Shown: positions 1-8,344, counted from the first letter of the stretch. The stretch is DNA of 64,000 nt from an uncultured Pseudomonas sp. (GCF_913774235.1 NZ_CAJYDW010000019.1:248001-312000), one strand, 5' to 3'. Made by a program: numbers and translations. Notes: a model not told the origin generated them from the letters alone.

Positions 1-375
1 GCCGAGGAAGACGCCATCCAGATTGGTGCGATGCACCGCCTGCCAGTCTTCCAGGGCGGCGTGTTCCGGGTCGTGGGCCACCATCCCCTGCTCGAATCCG
101 GTGATCCCGGCATTGTTCACCAGCACGTCGAGCCGTCCGCGCTCGGTGAGGATCTGCCCCGTCACCTGCTGCCATTGAGCTTCGTCACGCACATCCAGGT
201 GCAGATAGCGCGCCTGGTCGCCCAACTCGGTCGCAACGGCGCGGCCCAACTCGTCGTTCAGGTCGGTGACATAGACGAAGGCACCTTCCGCCACGAAGGC
301 CCGGGCGATGGCCGCGCCTATGCCCTGGGCCGCGCCGGTGACCAGTGCGGTCTTGGCGAGCAGTCGGTTGGCCAT
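1..375 (-). CDS. SDR family oxidoreductase (N-terminal part, cut by window edge)
   Basis: Short-chain dehydrogenase/reductase, NAD(P)-dependent, cytosolic; substrate unknown. The first 125 codons are present. They show the Rossmann glycine motif TGAAQGIG at residues about 14-21, an acidic residue after the second strand (YVTDL, typical of NAD preference) and the NNAG motif near residue 90. The catalytic Ser-Tyr-Lys lies beyond the window edge. The start at 375 is chosen because GGAGGAA lies a few bases upstream. Confidence 0.9.
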   Translation of the reverse strand, partial: MANRLLAKTALVTGAAQGIGAAIARAFVAEGAFVYVTDLNDELGRAVATELGDQARYLHLDVRDEAQWQQVTGQILTERGRLDVLVNNAGITGFEQGMVAHDPEHAALEDWQAVHRTNLDGVFLG

Positions 376-434
376 AGTGGATTCCTCCAGCGGTGCATGA
401 GCCCCCAAGGGTAACCCAAGCCGTTGAGCGCAGA

Positions 435-914
435 TCAGGCCTTGGCGCTGACCCCACCGCTGCTGCCGCCGGCCTTCTTCAGCGCTTCGGTGTAGGCGGC
501 ATAGGCATTCATCAGCGCCTCGCTGGCGGCCGTCACGTTGGCCTGGGCGGCTTCCCGCGCGGCCTGGCTGGCGTCCCGGTCTTCCTCGCTGGCGCCCTTG
601 CTCTGGGCTTCCACCGCACGCAACTGCTTCTGCGCCAACTCCAGTTGCCGCTTGGCCATGTCGATGGCCTTCTGCAGCGCATCCAGGGTGCTGTTGCCGG
701 TGCTGCCTTTCTCGTTGCCGCTGGCTGCAGCATCGGCCTTGGCCTTGATCCCATCGAGCGGGTTGGGCTTGCCGATGCCCTTGGGCTGCTTGGCGTGCGC
801 GGCCTGGGCGGCCGCTAGGTCCTCGTCCTTGGGCTTGGCCGCGCCACTCAGCCTGAGGGTGACGGGATGCAGGATGCCGCTGCCGATACCTTTCACCGAT
901 CCTAGGCCGGACAT
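435..914 (-). CDS. hypothetical Ala/Lys-rich coiled-coil protein
   Basis: Unrecognised 159-residue soluble protein without signal peptide. The N-terminal third is Gly/Pro/Lys-rich. Residues about 75-150 are strongly helical and Ala/Gln/Glu-rich with heptad-like spacing, which suggests a coiled coil or long helical hairpin. The ATG at 914 is preferred over the longer reading frame because GGAG stands 6 bases before it; an in-frame ATG at 926 has no comparable site. It could be an effector- or chaperone-like helical protein, but nothing here shows a function. Confidence 0.7.
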   Translation of the reverse strand: MSGLGSVKGIGSGILHPVTLRLSGAAKPKDEDLAAAQAAHAKQPKGIGKPNPLDGIKAKADAAASGNEKGSTGNSTLDALQKAIDMAKRQLELAQKQLRAVEAQSKGASEEDRDASQAAREAAQANVTAASEALMNAYAAYTEALKKAGGSSGGVSAKA

Positions 915-1113
915 GGCGAACTCCATCTTCGAAGGGTAGGCAAGGTTAGCGGCGGCTTGGGGGAAAGATTGAGGCTGCCATCCCGGGCTGCCAGGCGTGA
1001 TGTCGAGCGCCCTGTCCCTCGTTGCACGCAGGCCACCCATGAAACGGAACCCTCAGGCCTGGCTCGCGCGCCAGCGCTGTCCCGATGCCGCCCAAGCTCC
1101 GTTCATCCAGCCC

Positions 1114-1893
1114 CTAGTCGCGCTTCCCCGATACCCTTGGTGCAACCAGCGCGGCCGGGTCGAACGGCTCGCCCACACTCATCGCCTGGGTGGTGACCCT
1201 GTACTCCGAGTCGGCGCCGGGTAGCTGCTCCAGCACGATGAAACCCCGATTGGGCCGATGGTCGTTCAGCGGCTCGGCCGCGAAGCCCCACTTCGCCCCC
1301 GCCGACCAGACGCACTGGTGCAGGCCATTCGGCTTGACCCAGTCATCACACGGCTGCCCGGCCACCGTCCGTGGGGTCGGCCCCTGGAAATCGCCCAGCG
1401 CGGCCGGCGCGCTCCTTTCCACCGGCATACGGCTCAAGGCGTCTGGCGCTGCGGCCTCTTCGGTCTTTTCACCCGTTGCCAGATCCACCCGCTGGTAAGA
1501 GCTGTCGGTGGTGGTTTCCTGGGTGCCGGTGGTCTCCAGGCGGAACAGGCAGGTACCGCCTGGGCCGTCGTTGGCGACCCTCCAACTCGTCTCGCGAACC
1601 ACCTCGATATCCCGCGCGAACCACAGCTCATAGCGGGTAGTGCCGAGCAAGGCGACGTCTTGATCGGCCAGCGCGCGGCTTTGCAATCCACCCGCCTGGC
1701 AGTCGCGCAGGGCCGCCAGATAGTTCGCCCGCGCCTCGTTGACGCCCTGGTAGGTCAGTTCCACGCTCTGGCGAACATGGATCGGCGGCAACGAACGGCG
1801 GGTGTCTTCCCCGTTGTCCGGCTGGTCGTCCGCCCAGGCCATCCCGATGCTGGTCAGCAGCAACATCATCATGGCAACGCGGGAGGTATGCAT
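1114..1893 (-). CDS. hypothetical secreted protein
   Basis: A 259-residue protein with a clear signal peptide (hydrophobic MMMLLLTSIG core, cleavage after about AWA, residue 21). The mature part has four or five Cys, including pairs that could form disulfides (RDCQAG, GTCLF, PCDDW, HQCVW), consistent with a periplasmic or exported protein. I do not recognise the family. The N-terminus resembles that of the curlin-repeat protein 350 bp upstream on the same strand (MHTSR/MPTSR, then MMxLLL), which suggests related export signals and perhaps a shared surface function. Co-transcription is possible but the gap is long. Confidence 0.75.
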   Translation of the reverse strand: MHTSRVAMMMLLLTSIGMAWADDQPDNGEDTRRSLPPIHVRQSVELTYQGVNEARANYLAALRDCQAGGLQSRALADQDVALLGTTRYELWFARDIEVVRETSWRVANDGPGGTCLFRLETTGTQETTTDSSYQRVDLATGEKTEEAAAPDALSRMPVERSAPAALGDFQGPTPRTVAGQPCDDWVKPNGLHQCVWSAGAKWGFAAEPLNDHRPNRGFIVLEQLPGADSEYRVTTQAMSVGEPFDPAALVAPRVSGKRD

Positions 1894-2245
1894 GGGGGCT
1901 TGTCCTGGTAGCGGGTTACGACTGGGGTACGGCAGCAGCGTTGCTGTGACGAGCGGTGCGCGGAAGTTGAGAAACTCGTCGTCAGTAAGCTAATGCCTGA
2001 AGCGGCAGGCGCAATAGCTCAAAAGGGCTAGTGCGGTGCCTCGGACGCTCGCGCACGCAGCGGCAGGTGATTTTTCGGAGGACCAGACGCTGCGACGAGT
2101 CAGGGCAGTGCCATGGCAGGGAATGGCAGCGCCGCCGACCTTGCCTGGATACCGTCCGAAACACCGCGCCAGTGGCTGCACAGCACGCTGGGCTGATGGA
2201 CGACCGAGGCGGTACCCCAGCTCTTCCTTGTCAGCCCGCCGCAAC
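1894..2245. other. intergenic region between two secreted-protein genes
   Basis: A 352-bp gap with no convincing gene. Reading frames that cross it have no ribosome site and unusual composition. It must hold the end of the curlin-like transcript and probably a promoter for the downstream secreted protein. I see no clear terminator hairpin with a T run. Confidence 0.4.
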
Positions 2246-3367
2246 CTACTGGGTAATCACCGCGTGATTGGAAAACCCGCTCTGGGTCAGGTTGATGGCA
2301 TTGCCGGCCGTGGCCTGGGTCAGGTTGGCGGTGTGCTGGAAGCCGCTCTGATTGACGCTGATGCTCGAGGTATCGCCCGTGACATAGGTCGTCACCCCGA
2401 GGCCGCTGCCTTGCTGATCCACCTTCAGCTGGCCATCATTGCCCAGGTAGTAGGCCGTGATGCCATTGCCGTCGCCAGTGGACACCAGATCCAGCTGATT
2501 GCCCTCGCCCGAGACGATGGCCGAGGCGCCATTGCCGTCCCCGGTCTGCGCCAGGGTCAGCTGGCTACCCACGCCATAGACATTCACCTCCGCGCGGTTG
2601 AGATCGCCACGCTGGGCGACGTCCAGGGTGCTGGGCCGCGAATAGCCACTGGCGTGCTGGCCGCGGACATCGTTGCCGTCGCCCTGCTGCACTACCTTGG
2701 TATCCACCCGCTCGCCGGCCTGCTTGAGGCCCACGTAGTTGTCGTTGCCGTTCTGCTCGATGAGGGTGGTCGAAGCGTTGCCGTTCTGATTGATCCAGGC
2801 CGCGTTGCGCAACCCGACGCTGACCACCTGCAGATCCAGAGCATCGCCGTACTGACGCAGGTCCAGGGTGCCGTTCAGCCCGTTCTGCCGTACGCTGAGG
2901 GTGTTGTCGCCCGCGCGCTCGCCGGTCTGATCGATGGTGATCCGGTGCGAGCCGCCATCCTGCTGCACCAGGGTGTCCTGCCGCAGACCGCTCTGCCGCA
3001 CCACCGTCTCGTTGTCCGCGCCCGGCCCCTGATTCACCTCCACCCGCCCGTAGCCGGCATCCACCTGCTCGATATCCACCCGCCGCCGCGCGCCCCAGCT
3101 CTGGTTGACCACCGCCACGCTCTTGCCGCTGTCCTGCACCAACCGAACGCTGTCATCGGCATCGTTCTGCTGGGTGACCTGGGCGTTCAGGAAGCTACCG
3201 CTCTGCTGGATATCCGCCTGGTTCCGCGCCGCTAGCCCACTACCCTGGTCCAGGTTCACCACGTTGAAGCCACCGCTTTGCTGGACATTCGCCGTCTGGG
3301 ACGCGGCCCAGCTGGCGGAGGTGTTGGCCAAGAGCAACAGCATCATGAGGGAGCGGGAGGTGGGCAT
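2246..3367 (-). CDS. curlin-repeat (CsgA/CsgB-like) secreted amyloid protein
   Basis: A 373-residue exported protein. The signal peptide ends after about ASWA (residue 21). The rest is built of about 15 imperfect repeats of roughly 22 residues with the curlin pattern of alternating Gln/Asn and Gly (NVQQSGGFN, IQQSGSF, INQNGNAST, IEQNGNDN, LTQSGFSNH). In curli subunits such repeats stack as beta-arches and polymerise extracellularly as amyloid. It is more than twice the length of E. coli CsgA (about 150 residues). No csgD, csgE, csgF or csgG secretion genes are in the window, so the export route is unknown. A biofilm or surface fibre role is inference. Confidence 0.85.
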   Translation of the reverse strand: MPTSRSLMMLLLLANTSASWAASQTANVQQSGGFNVVNLDQGSGLAARNQADIQQSGSFLNAQVTQQNDADDSVRLVQDSGKSVAVVNQSWGARRRVDIEQVDAGYGRVEVNQGPGADNETVVRQSGLRQDTLVQQDGGSHRITIDQTGERAGDNTLSVRQNGLNGTLDLRQYGDALDLQVVSVGLRNAAWINQNGNASTTLIEQNGNDNYVGLKQAGERVDTKVVQQGDGNDVRGQHASGYSRPSTLDVAQRGDLNRAEVNVYGVGSQLTLAQTGDGNGASAIVSGEGNQLDLVSTGDGNGITAYYLGNDGQLKVDQQGSGLGVTTYVTGDTSSISVNQSGFQHTANLTQATAGNAINLTQSGFSNHAVITQ

Positions 3368-3397
3368 GGGGACGGTCCGTGTTAGTTAGGGGCAGTC

Positions 3398-3421
3398 GCT
3401 GGCATTAATTGCTGGCATTAA
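3398..3421 (-). promoter_or_regulatory. 11-bp tandem direct repeat upstream of the curlin-like gene
   Basis: Two exact copies of TTAATGCCAGC (minus-strand reading) at 3411-3421 and 3398-3408, 13 bp apart, about 30-55 bp upstream of the curlin-like start. The position fits an activator or repressor site, but the spacing and sequence match no family I recognise. Confidence 0.35.
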
Positions 3422-3610
3422 CGGAAGCGCTCCAACGATAGTTTACTTAGTGGGTTCAAGCGTGCAATCGACCAAAAGATTGGTATTAAAGAAGTTTTTC
3501 TAAGCGATTTTCTTGGGGTGAGATACTGGTTTTGATTTGTGCTGTTTCTAGGTTCTTATTCTAATGTGTTTTTCGTATTGGGGCGGTCTTTTCGCTGTTT
3601 GGACGGTTGG

Positions 3611-4861
3611 TTATTTCGGTGTGGGTGCGATAAATTTATATCTGTTGGCAATATACTTTGCTGAATTTTCGATGTATGGAAAAACGGTGCTTTCGTTTAT
3701 ATTTAAGCGGTCCAGCTCTTTTAGTATTGATGCCTTGTTTGAAATAGACATTCTTATGACCTTGATTTCATTTGATCCGCTTTCATCTAGTACCGCATCT
3801 ATGCCAAATAATAAAAATGCGCCGGATTGTGAATGTATCCTGGCATTAGTTCTTTTGCTTTTCACACAAACTATATCTTTCAAATGATTGGCGATTATTT
3901 CTGGTTTGAAGAATGGCTTTTCTTCTCTGATGAAGTGTGTAAGTCGCTTTATGGATGGCTGATCGTTAAAAGTGCAGATATCTTCAGTTTCAAACGTAAT
4001 TTGATCTTTGTCTGTTTTTGGCATGCGCGCTAGATTCGCAATACAACTGGCCTTGTCAGAATCAAAGTATTTAATTTTGCTCTCGGTTATTAGGAATACA
4101 ATAACTTCGCCTTCGGTTTCCCCTTCGTACTTTCCATTTACCGGCTCCCCGTATTTGGATTTGCACGCAAAATACAATGCAATGAGAGGGTTTGATGTTA
4201 TATCCAGGAGGCGGGTGGGTAGTGAGTAGTGCTGCATTCGGACTAAGCGATCAAGGGTGTATTGATCAGACTCAAAGTCAATTGCGTTCGAAACAATGAG
4301 TTCTCGGTATAGGATGTGCTCATTATGTAAGTATACGTAGTTGCCGCTTGGGTCTTTTCTGAAAAGCGAAGGTTCAAGCTTATATGTGCGCCGGTCTGAA
4401 TGGCCTCTATAAAAAACTTCGTGGCCCGTGGAGTCTATATCGTTTGTGACCTTTTTGATGAATCCTGCAACCGTACTTATACGAGCTGAATTTCCCTTGG
4501 ACTCAGGTGGTTGACGTTTTTGTACTGTTCTTTCTGGCCACTCTTTGGTGTTCTGAGGGATTAGGTTTTCTGACTTGAGTCTGTCGTATAGTTCTTCGTT
4601 TTTAATAGCCCAGTGGGTGCGGTTAATTTCCCATTTGCGGATGTCGAGTAGAGTAGAAAGGCGCACAATTTCTGTGTGATCCAATGGGCGGATGTCAGGA
4701 TGAAATTCATATTCTATCGATATATTTTTTCCTCGGTCTTGGATGTTCGTTAGGCGGCCTATTTTTATTTCTTGGTTAAAGCCCTCGTAGGCGAACAAGC
4801 AAGGAATGCTTTTCAGATATTCAACTTGTTCAGCGTCGAGAGACTTAAATTTTCTAGCCAA
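3611..4861 (-). CDS. FRG domain-containing protein
   Basis: A 416-residue soluble protein. Residues about 1-110 form a separate N-terminal region with the stretch RKWEINRTHWAIKNEELYDR. Residues about 145-235 carry the FRG domain: FYRG at 150-153, RMQHYSLPTRLLD around 208-220 and ALYFAC at 228-233, all family hallmarks. The FRG domain is of unknown biochemistry, is common in phage-defence neighbourhoods and is often fused to other modules. The gene lies in an AT-rich island, 105 bp downstream of the partner gene on the same strand. The annotated start is a TTG with GAGGAA immediately before it, and the frame stays open upstream without an ATG, so the true N-terminus is uncertain (see findings). 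Confidence 0.85.
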   Translation of the reverse strand: MARKFKSLDAEQVEYLKSIPCLFAYEGFNQEIKIGRLTNIQDRGKNISIEYEFHPDIRPLDHTEIVRLSTLLDIRKWEINRTHWAIKNEELYDRLKSENLIPQNTKEWPERTVQKRQPPESKGNSARISTVAGFIKKVTNDIDSTGHEVFYRGHSDRRTYKLEPSLFRKDPSGNYVYLHNEHILYRELIVSNAIDFESDQYTLDRLVRMQHYSLPTRLLDITSNPLIALYFACKSKYGEPVNGKYEGETEGEVIVFLITESKIKYFDSDKASCIANLARMPKTDKDQITFETEDICTFNDQPSIKRLTHFIREEKPFFKPEIIANHLKDIVCVKSKRTNARIHSQSGAFLLFGIDAVLDESGSNEIKVIRMSISNKASILKELDRLNINESTVFPYIENSAKYIANRYKFIAPTPK

Positions 4862-4966
4862 TTCCTCATTGGTGTACTCGAGAAACCTGCTTCGGCTATA
4901 TTCATATCCTTGCGATTCTCATGCGTTTTCTTCTGCTGTAACAAATAAATTATACATGTTAGTTTG

Positions 4967-5719
4967 CTAGCCTTTGGTTTGAATTTGACCTGGGTTGGCT
5001 TGGTTGGGTTGCTTAATGGTTATTGTGGTGCCTTCTTTTATTTCGTTGACTATATAGCTCGGTGCCAGTAAAAATAAGAGCATTTCTATCTTGTAAGGTT
5101 TGGATGCTTCTCCGAAAACAGCCTGGCTAAGTGTGCGCATTAGCTCGCAATAATGATGATATGCTATTTGATGCGGATGATATCTTACCTTTGGATTGTG
5201 AAGGGTGAAAATGGTCTTGCAGTCTAATGCAGAAATTTTAGAGGGCCGTCCTGGAGGTTGTGGGTATAAATCTAGTTGATTAGCATGCGTATAAATTATC
5301 CAGTTCAGACTAAATATTGCTCTTGAGTCATAGATGGCATATTTGGTTGGGTTTAAAAAAGAAGCTACTTTAGATAGCGACGAGATACGACTAAAACTAT
5401 CGCTAGATAGCGTTCCAGACTCAATTTCTCTCCTGAATGAAGTTAGTAGCATATCGTTTTTTTCATTTTTCTTGAAGGATGTGATTCTTCCCCATTTGTT
5501 TATTATCCAGTAATAATCGTCACCCGCTGGATTTGTAATGTTTTTGACGAAATTTTCTTTTAGATAGATATTTCTTTCATAATTATTTCTCAATGAGGTG
5601 GGGATTTTTATAGGGCAATCAGAAGGTATTTTCCAAGAAAAATATTCGAGCGATTTTTCTTTTGTTATGGATATGATCTTATTTATAATGGGTGTTATTT
5701 CTGTATCTTTATTTTTCAT
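4967..5719 (-). CDS. hypothetical protein, partner of the FRG gene
   Basis: A 250-residue Lys/Ile/Ser-rich soluble protein, no signal peptide or membrane segment. The central stretch SSLSKVASFLNPTKYAIYDSR (about residues 113-133), followed by a hydrophobic LNWII, looks like the conserved core of a small family. Similar SK-x-hydrophobic-P-IYDSR patterns occur in helix-hairpin-helix-like proteins of unknown function; that link is inference. It precedes the FRG gene on the same strand, and both share AT-rich codon use unlike all neighbours. I cannot assign a function. Confidence 0.7.
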   Translation of the reverse strand: MKNKDTEITPIINKIISITKEKSLEYFSWKIPSDCPIKIPTSLRNNYERNIYLKENFVKNITNPAGDDYYWIINKWGRITSFKKNEKNDMLLTSFRREIESGTLSSDSFSRISSLSKVASFLNPTKYAIYDSRAIFSLNWIIYTHANQLDLYPQPPGRPSKISALDCKTIFTLHNPKVRYHPHQIAYHHYCELMRTLSQAVFGEASKPYKIEMLLFLLAPSYIVNEIKEGTTITIKQPNQANPGQIQTKG

Positions 5720-5976
5720 GGCTAACTTTTTCGATGGCTCAATTTATCTTTAGGTTTGGATTTTTATGAAATGGTTTCTCAGTTTTTCCGTATGTGTGTT
5801 TAGAGTTGTGAATTAATTTGTTGGATTTTTCAGGTTTATTGCCTTTGGTGTGATTTTATTTCTGGCCAGTTTGGATTTTATATTTGGGTGCTGGAGATAA
5901 ATTGCTAATTTTTTCCTTTTTTGTGCCTCTATACTAAATCGAGCCCTTTTAGTGACTTATGCAAACGTTGCGGTTG

Positions 5977-6219
5977 TCACGTAGGGGCTTGGGCTTCTGA
6001 AACGTCGAGCGGCTGTTCAGCCAGAGGAGCGGTATGCAGCCAACGCTGTACCCAAGGCCAGTTGAGCCAGAGCAGGGCAACGGGCATCAGCAGCCAGATG
6101 AGCAGCAGGGGAGAGGGCCGGGGCTTGCGGCGGCGGTATTCGGGAACGACATCGAGTTCGGCGATGAGCGCGCTTCGGTAGTCTTGCGCGGTCTTGCCAT
6201 GGCGATCTTTGGCGGGCAT
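5977..6219 (-). CDS. small single-pass membrane protein
   Basis: An 80-residue protein starting MPAKDRHGKT. It has a basic cytoplasmic N-terminus (PEYRRRKPRPSP) followed by one membrane segment (LLLIWLLMPVALLWLNW, about residues 44-61) and a short tail. The ATG at 6219 is preceded by AGGAGG at good spacing, so the longer frame to 6309 is not needed. Function unknown. It is the first GC-rich gene to the right of the AT-rich island. Confidence 0.65.
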   Translation of the reverse strand: MPAKDRHGKTAQDYRSALIAELDVVPEYRRRKPRPSPLLLIWLLMPVALLWLNWPWVQRWLHTAPLAEQPLDVSEAQAPT

Positions 6220-6588
6220 GCGGCCTCCTGGCCGGGCCGGGACGAGAGATCGTTCCGGCCACTTCCTTGTGATGGATTTCACGTTAGGTGGCAGGCGGGA
6301 GAGCGTCAAGGCTGGCGAAGTGCCGGAGTCGAGCTCATTTTTGCAATTAAGTCCGACGATTTTACGAGTAATAGGGCTGAAACCGAGAGTTCGCGGGGCT
6401 TCGGCTTAAGGCGAGCGCGGTGGTAGCACCAAATCAGGCGGGTGCTGGAGTCGACGAGCTGTCACCACGACCATCCAGGCGGTCGCGGTATGTGGGGCTT
6501 GATCCCCTGACTTTAAGAGGTGTGGGCTGGAGATGTTAGTCCGCCCCAGCCCTGGTCATGGGTGCTGCGCAGTGCGCCTATTCACTGC
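6220..6588. other. intergenic region without recognisable gene
   Basis: A 369-bp gap between the small membrane gene and the 3' end of the hydrolase gene. No frame with a ribosome site, no tRNA and no strong terminator were seen. Confidence 0.4.
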
Positions 6589-7461
6589 TCAACTCGGGCT
6601 TGGCGCCTGGGGCAGGGCAGTGAACCAATCCAACGCTCTATCCCACAGCGGCTCCGCGCTGGCGCGAAAGTAGCCCATATGGCCGATGGCACCGCCGTGC
6701 AGGCGCGGGTCGAGGTCTTCGCGCTGGAGATCGGTGTTGCGATAGGCCTGCATGAAGGCATCACGCGATTGCGGGGTGGCCCAGAGGTCGTCCAGGGCGT
6801 TGACCGCGACGATGGGGGTGCGCACCGCGGCGAAGCCGACTTCGATGCCGCGCATGGCCGGGTCGTCGAAGAAGTAGTGGGGCAGGCTGCACCAGTGGCG
6901 CCACTGGCGATAGACGTCGCGCGGCAGGTCTTCGCCCAGGCCCAGGGCGCTCCAGGGGCAGTAACCCTTCCACCAGGTCAGCACCGGCAGCACCAGTTTC
7001 CACATGGTCAGCACCTTGAGGCGCTCCAGCGGCGGCATATAGCCGTACCAGCCGGCGCTGGTGCCGAAGACATAGAAGCCGGCCACCTTGGCGTGGTTGG
7101 GCAAGAGGCCGAAGGCATGGCCGCCATAGGAGTGGCCGACCAGGTAGAGCGGCACGTCGTCCTGGGCCATGGCGTCCACGGCGGCGGCGAGGTCCTGGCG
7201 CGCCCAGTCCAGCAGGTCCATGCGAAAGCCCTTGAGCGAGGCCGGCGCCGAGCGGCCGACGCCGCGGTAGTCCAGGGTCAGAGTCTCGAAGCCGCGGGCG
7301 GCGGCGTGCTGAGCGAAGCGGCGGTAGAAGCCCTGAGGCACGGCGGTGGCGCCGGCGACGATCAGCCGTCCTTGCAGCGGCCCCTGGGCCGGAAAGCGAC
7401 TGGTGCTGAGGCGATAACCGTCCGCGGTGATCAATTCCTCGACGAGGGCGTCGCTGGGCAT
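6589..7461 (-). CDS. alpha/beta hydrolase
   Basis: A 290-residue cytosolic serine hydrolase. The nucleophile elbow GHSYGG lies at residues 109-114 (Ser111). A LDYRGVGRS stretch near residues 63-71 follows the oxyanion region. The likely acid is in VNALDDLW and the likely histidine in GHMGYFR near the C-terminus. Substrate unknown; probably an esterase or lipase-like enzyme. It is divergent from a TetR regulator, with two matching operators in the 69-bp gap, so repression by that regulator is very likely. The ATG at 7461 follows the operators; longer frames would run through them. Confidence 0.88.
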   Translation of the reverse strand: MPSDALVEELITADGYRLSTSRFPAQGPLQGRLIVAGATAVPQGFYRRFAQHAAARGFETLTLDYRGVGRSAPASLKGFRMDLLDWARQDLAAAVDAMAQDDVPLYLVGHSYGGHAFGLLPNHAKVAGFYVFGTSAGWYGYMPPLERLKVLTMWKLVLPVLTWWKGYCPWSALGLGEDLPRDVYRQWRHWCSLPHYFFDDPAMRGIEVGFAAVRTPIVAVNALDDLWATPQSRDAFMQAYRNTDLQREDLDPRLHGGAIGHMGYFRASAEPLWDRALDWFTALPQAPSPS

Positions 7462-7472
7462 GGGGTGGTCCC

Positions 7473-7488
7473 TATGACAGTTGTTATA
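7473..7488. promoter_or_regulatory. TetR-type operator, hydrolase-proximal copy
   Basis: A 16-bp near-palindrome TATGACAGTTGTTATA. It differs at two positions from the perfect palindrome 33 bp away, and the centre-to-centre distance equals about three helical turns. It sits next to the hydrolase start, so it should control that gene. Confidence 0.65.
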
Positions 7489-7505
7489 ATGCCTGGACGG
7501 TAGGT

Positions 7506-7521
7506 TATGACAGCTGTCATA
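7506..7521. promoter_or_regulatory. TetR-type operator, regulator-proximal copy
   Basis: A perfect 16-bp palindrome TATGACAGCTGTCATA just upstream of the ribosome site of the TetR gene. Together with the copy at 7473-7488 it forms a paired operator typical of divergent TetR autoregulation. Confidence 0.75.
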
Positions 7522-7534
7522 GCAAGGAGAATGG

Positions 7535-8098
7535 ATGACCGAGCAGTCGAAGGTACGGCAGCGGGTGGTGGTAGCGGCCTCGGCCATGCTGGCCCAGCAC
7601 GGCCTCAATGCCACCAGCATCCGCGAGACCATCAAGCGCGCCGAGGCGCCGCTGGGCTCCACCTATCATCATTTCCCCGGCGGCAAGCACCAACTGGTGG
7701 TGGAGGCGGTGGAGCTGGCGGGCGCCCAGGTCAGTCGCGACCTGGAACAGCAGCTGCAGGCCGGGGCGCGGGCGGGTATCCAGGGCTTCCTGCGGCTGTG
7801 GCGCGACATCCTGCTGGACTCGGACTTTCGCGTCGGCTGCCCGGTGATGGCGGTGGCGGTGGAAGAGCCGGTGGACGAGATCGCCCAGCGCGAGCTGGAT
7901 GCGGCAGCGAGCATCTATCGCCGCTGGGAGGCGCGTTTGCAGCTGGCGCTGGTGGAGCATGGGCATTCGGCGGATGCAGCCACCGGGCTGGCCACCTTGC
8001 TGGTGGCGGCGGTGCAGGGGGTGATCCCGTTGTGCCGTGCCCAGCGCAGCATCGAACCCTTCGACCGGGTGGCCGAGCGTCTGGTGGCGCTGGTCTGA
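7535..8098 (+). CDS. TetR/AcrR family regulator (LmrA/YxaF-like)
   Basis: A 187-residue dimeric repressor. The N-terminal helix-turn-helix spans about residues 8-52 (TSIRETIKRAEAPLGSTYHHFPGG, with the family-typical TYHHF recognition helix). The ligand-binding half carries the GCPVMAVAVE motif usual in the LmrA/YxaF subgroup. The ATG at 7535 is in frame; an ATG at 7531 is not. AAGGAG precedes it. It very likely represses itself and the divergent hydrolase through the two palindromes between them; the ligand is unknown. Confidence 0.92.
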   Translation: MTEQSKVRQRVVVAASAMLAQHGLNATSIRETIKRAEAPLGSTYHHFPGGKHQLVVEAVELAGAQVSRDLEQQLQAGARAGIQGFLRLWRDILLDSDFRVGCPVMAVAVEEPVDEIAQRELDAAASIYRRWEARLQLALVEHGHSADAATGLATLLVAAVQGVIPLCRAQRSIEPFDRVAERLVALV

Positions 8099-8157
8099 CG
8101 GGAACGCGCCCAGGCCGGCGGACTCCATCAGGGGTGTCTCTCTCACTGGAGTACCCC

Positions 8158-8295
8158 ATGCATCCCGAATCCGCGGACGACCAGCAGACCCCTCACGACT
8201 ACGACGAATACGGCGACGTGCCCGACTCGGCCAATACCACCACCACAGAAGAGCGCGAGGACCTGGACGACAGTCCCTTGAGTCCGAAGCGCTAG
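8158..8295 (+). CDS. small acidic hypothetical protein
   Basis: A 45-residue, very acidic protein (MHPESADDQQ at the start, EEREDLDDS near the end), probably disordered. TGGAG lies 8 bases before the ATG. It follows the TetR gene by 59 bp on the same strand. Small acidic proteins of this kind occur in pseudomonads, but no function is known to me. Confidence 0.5.
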   Translation: MHPESADDQQTPHDYDEYGDVPDSANTTTTEEREDLDDSPLSPKR

Positions 8296-8344
8296 GGTCA
8301 GGGCCTGCGTGTGGAGGAGGCCACCCTGCCGACCGTGGGCGAAG

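Larger units (their letters stand above)
3425..5960. other. AT-rich genomic island carrying the FRG gene pair
   Basis: From just upstream of the curlin-like gene to about 5960 the sequence turns abruptly AT-rich, with poly-T and poly-A runs, while both flanks are GC-rich. The change covers coding and noncoding parts, including the 257-bp noncoding stretch 5720-5976. No integrase, transposase, tRNA or flanking direct repeat is visible. Horizontal acquisition is inferred from composition alone. Confidence 0.7.

Noticed and set aside
5720-5976. A third small gene in the AT-rich island
   Set aside because: No open frame of useful length with a ribosome site on either strand; the stretch reads as AT-rich noncoding DNA.
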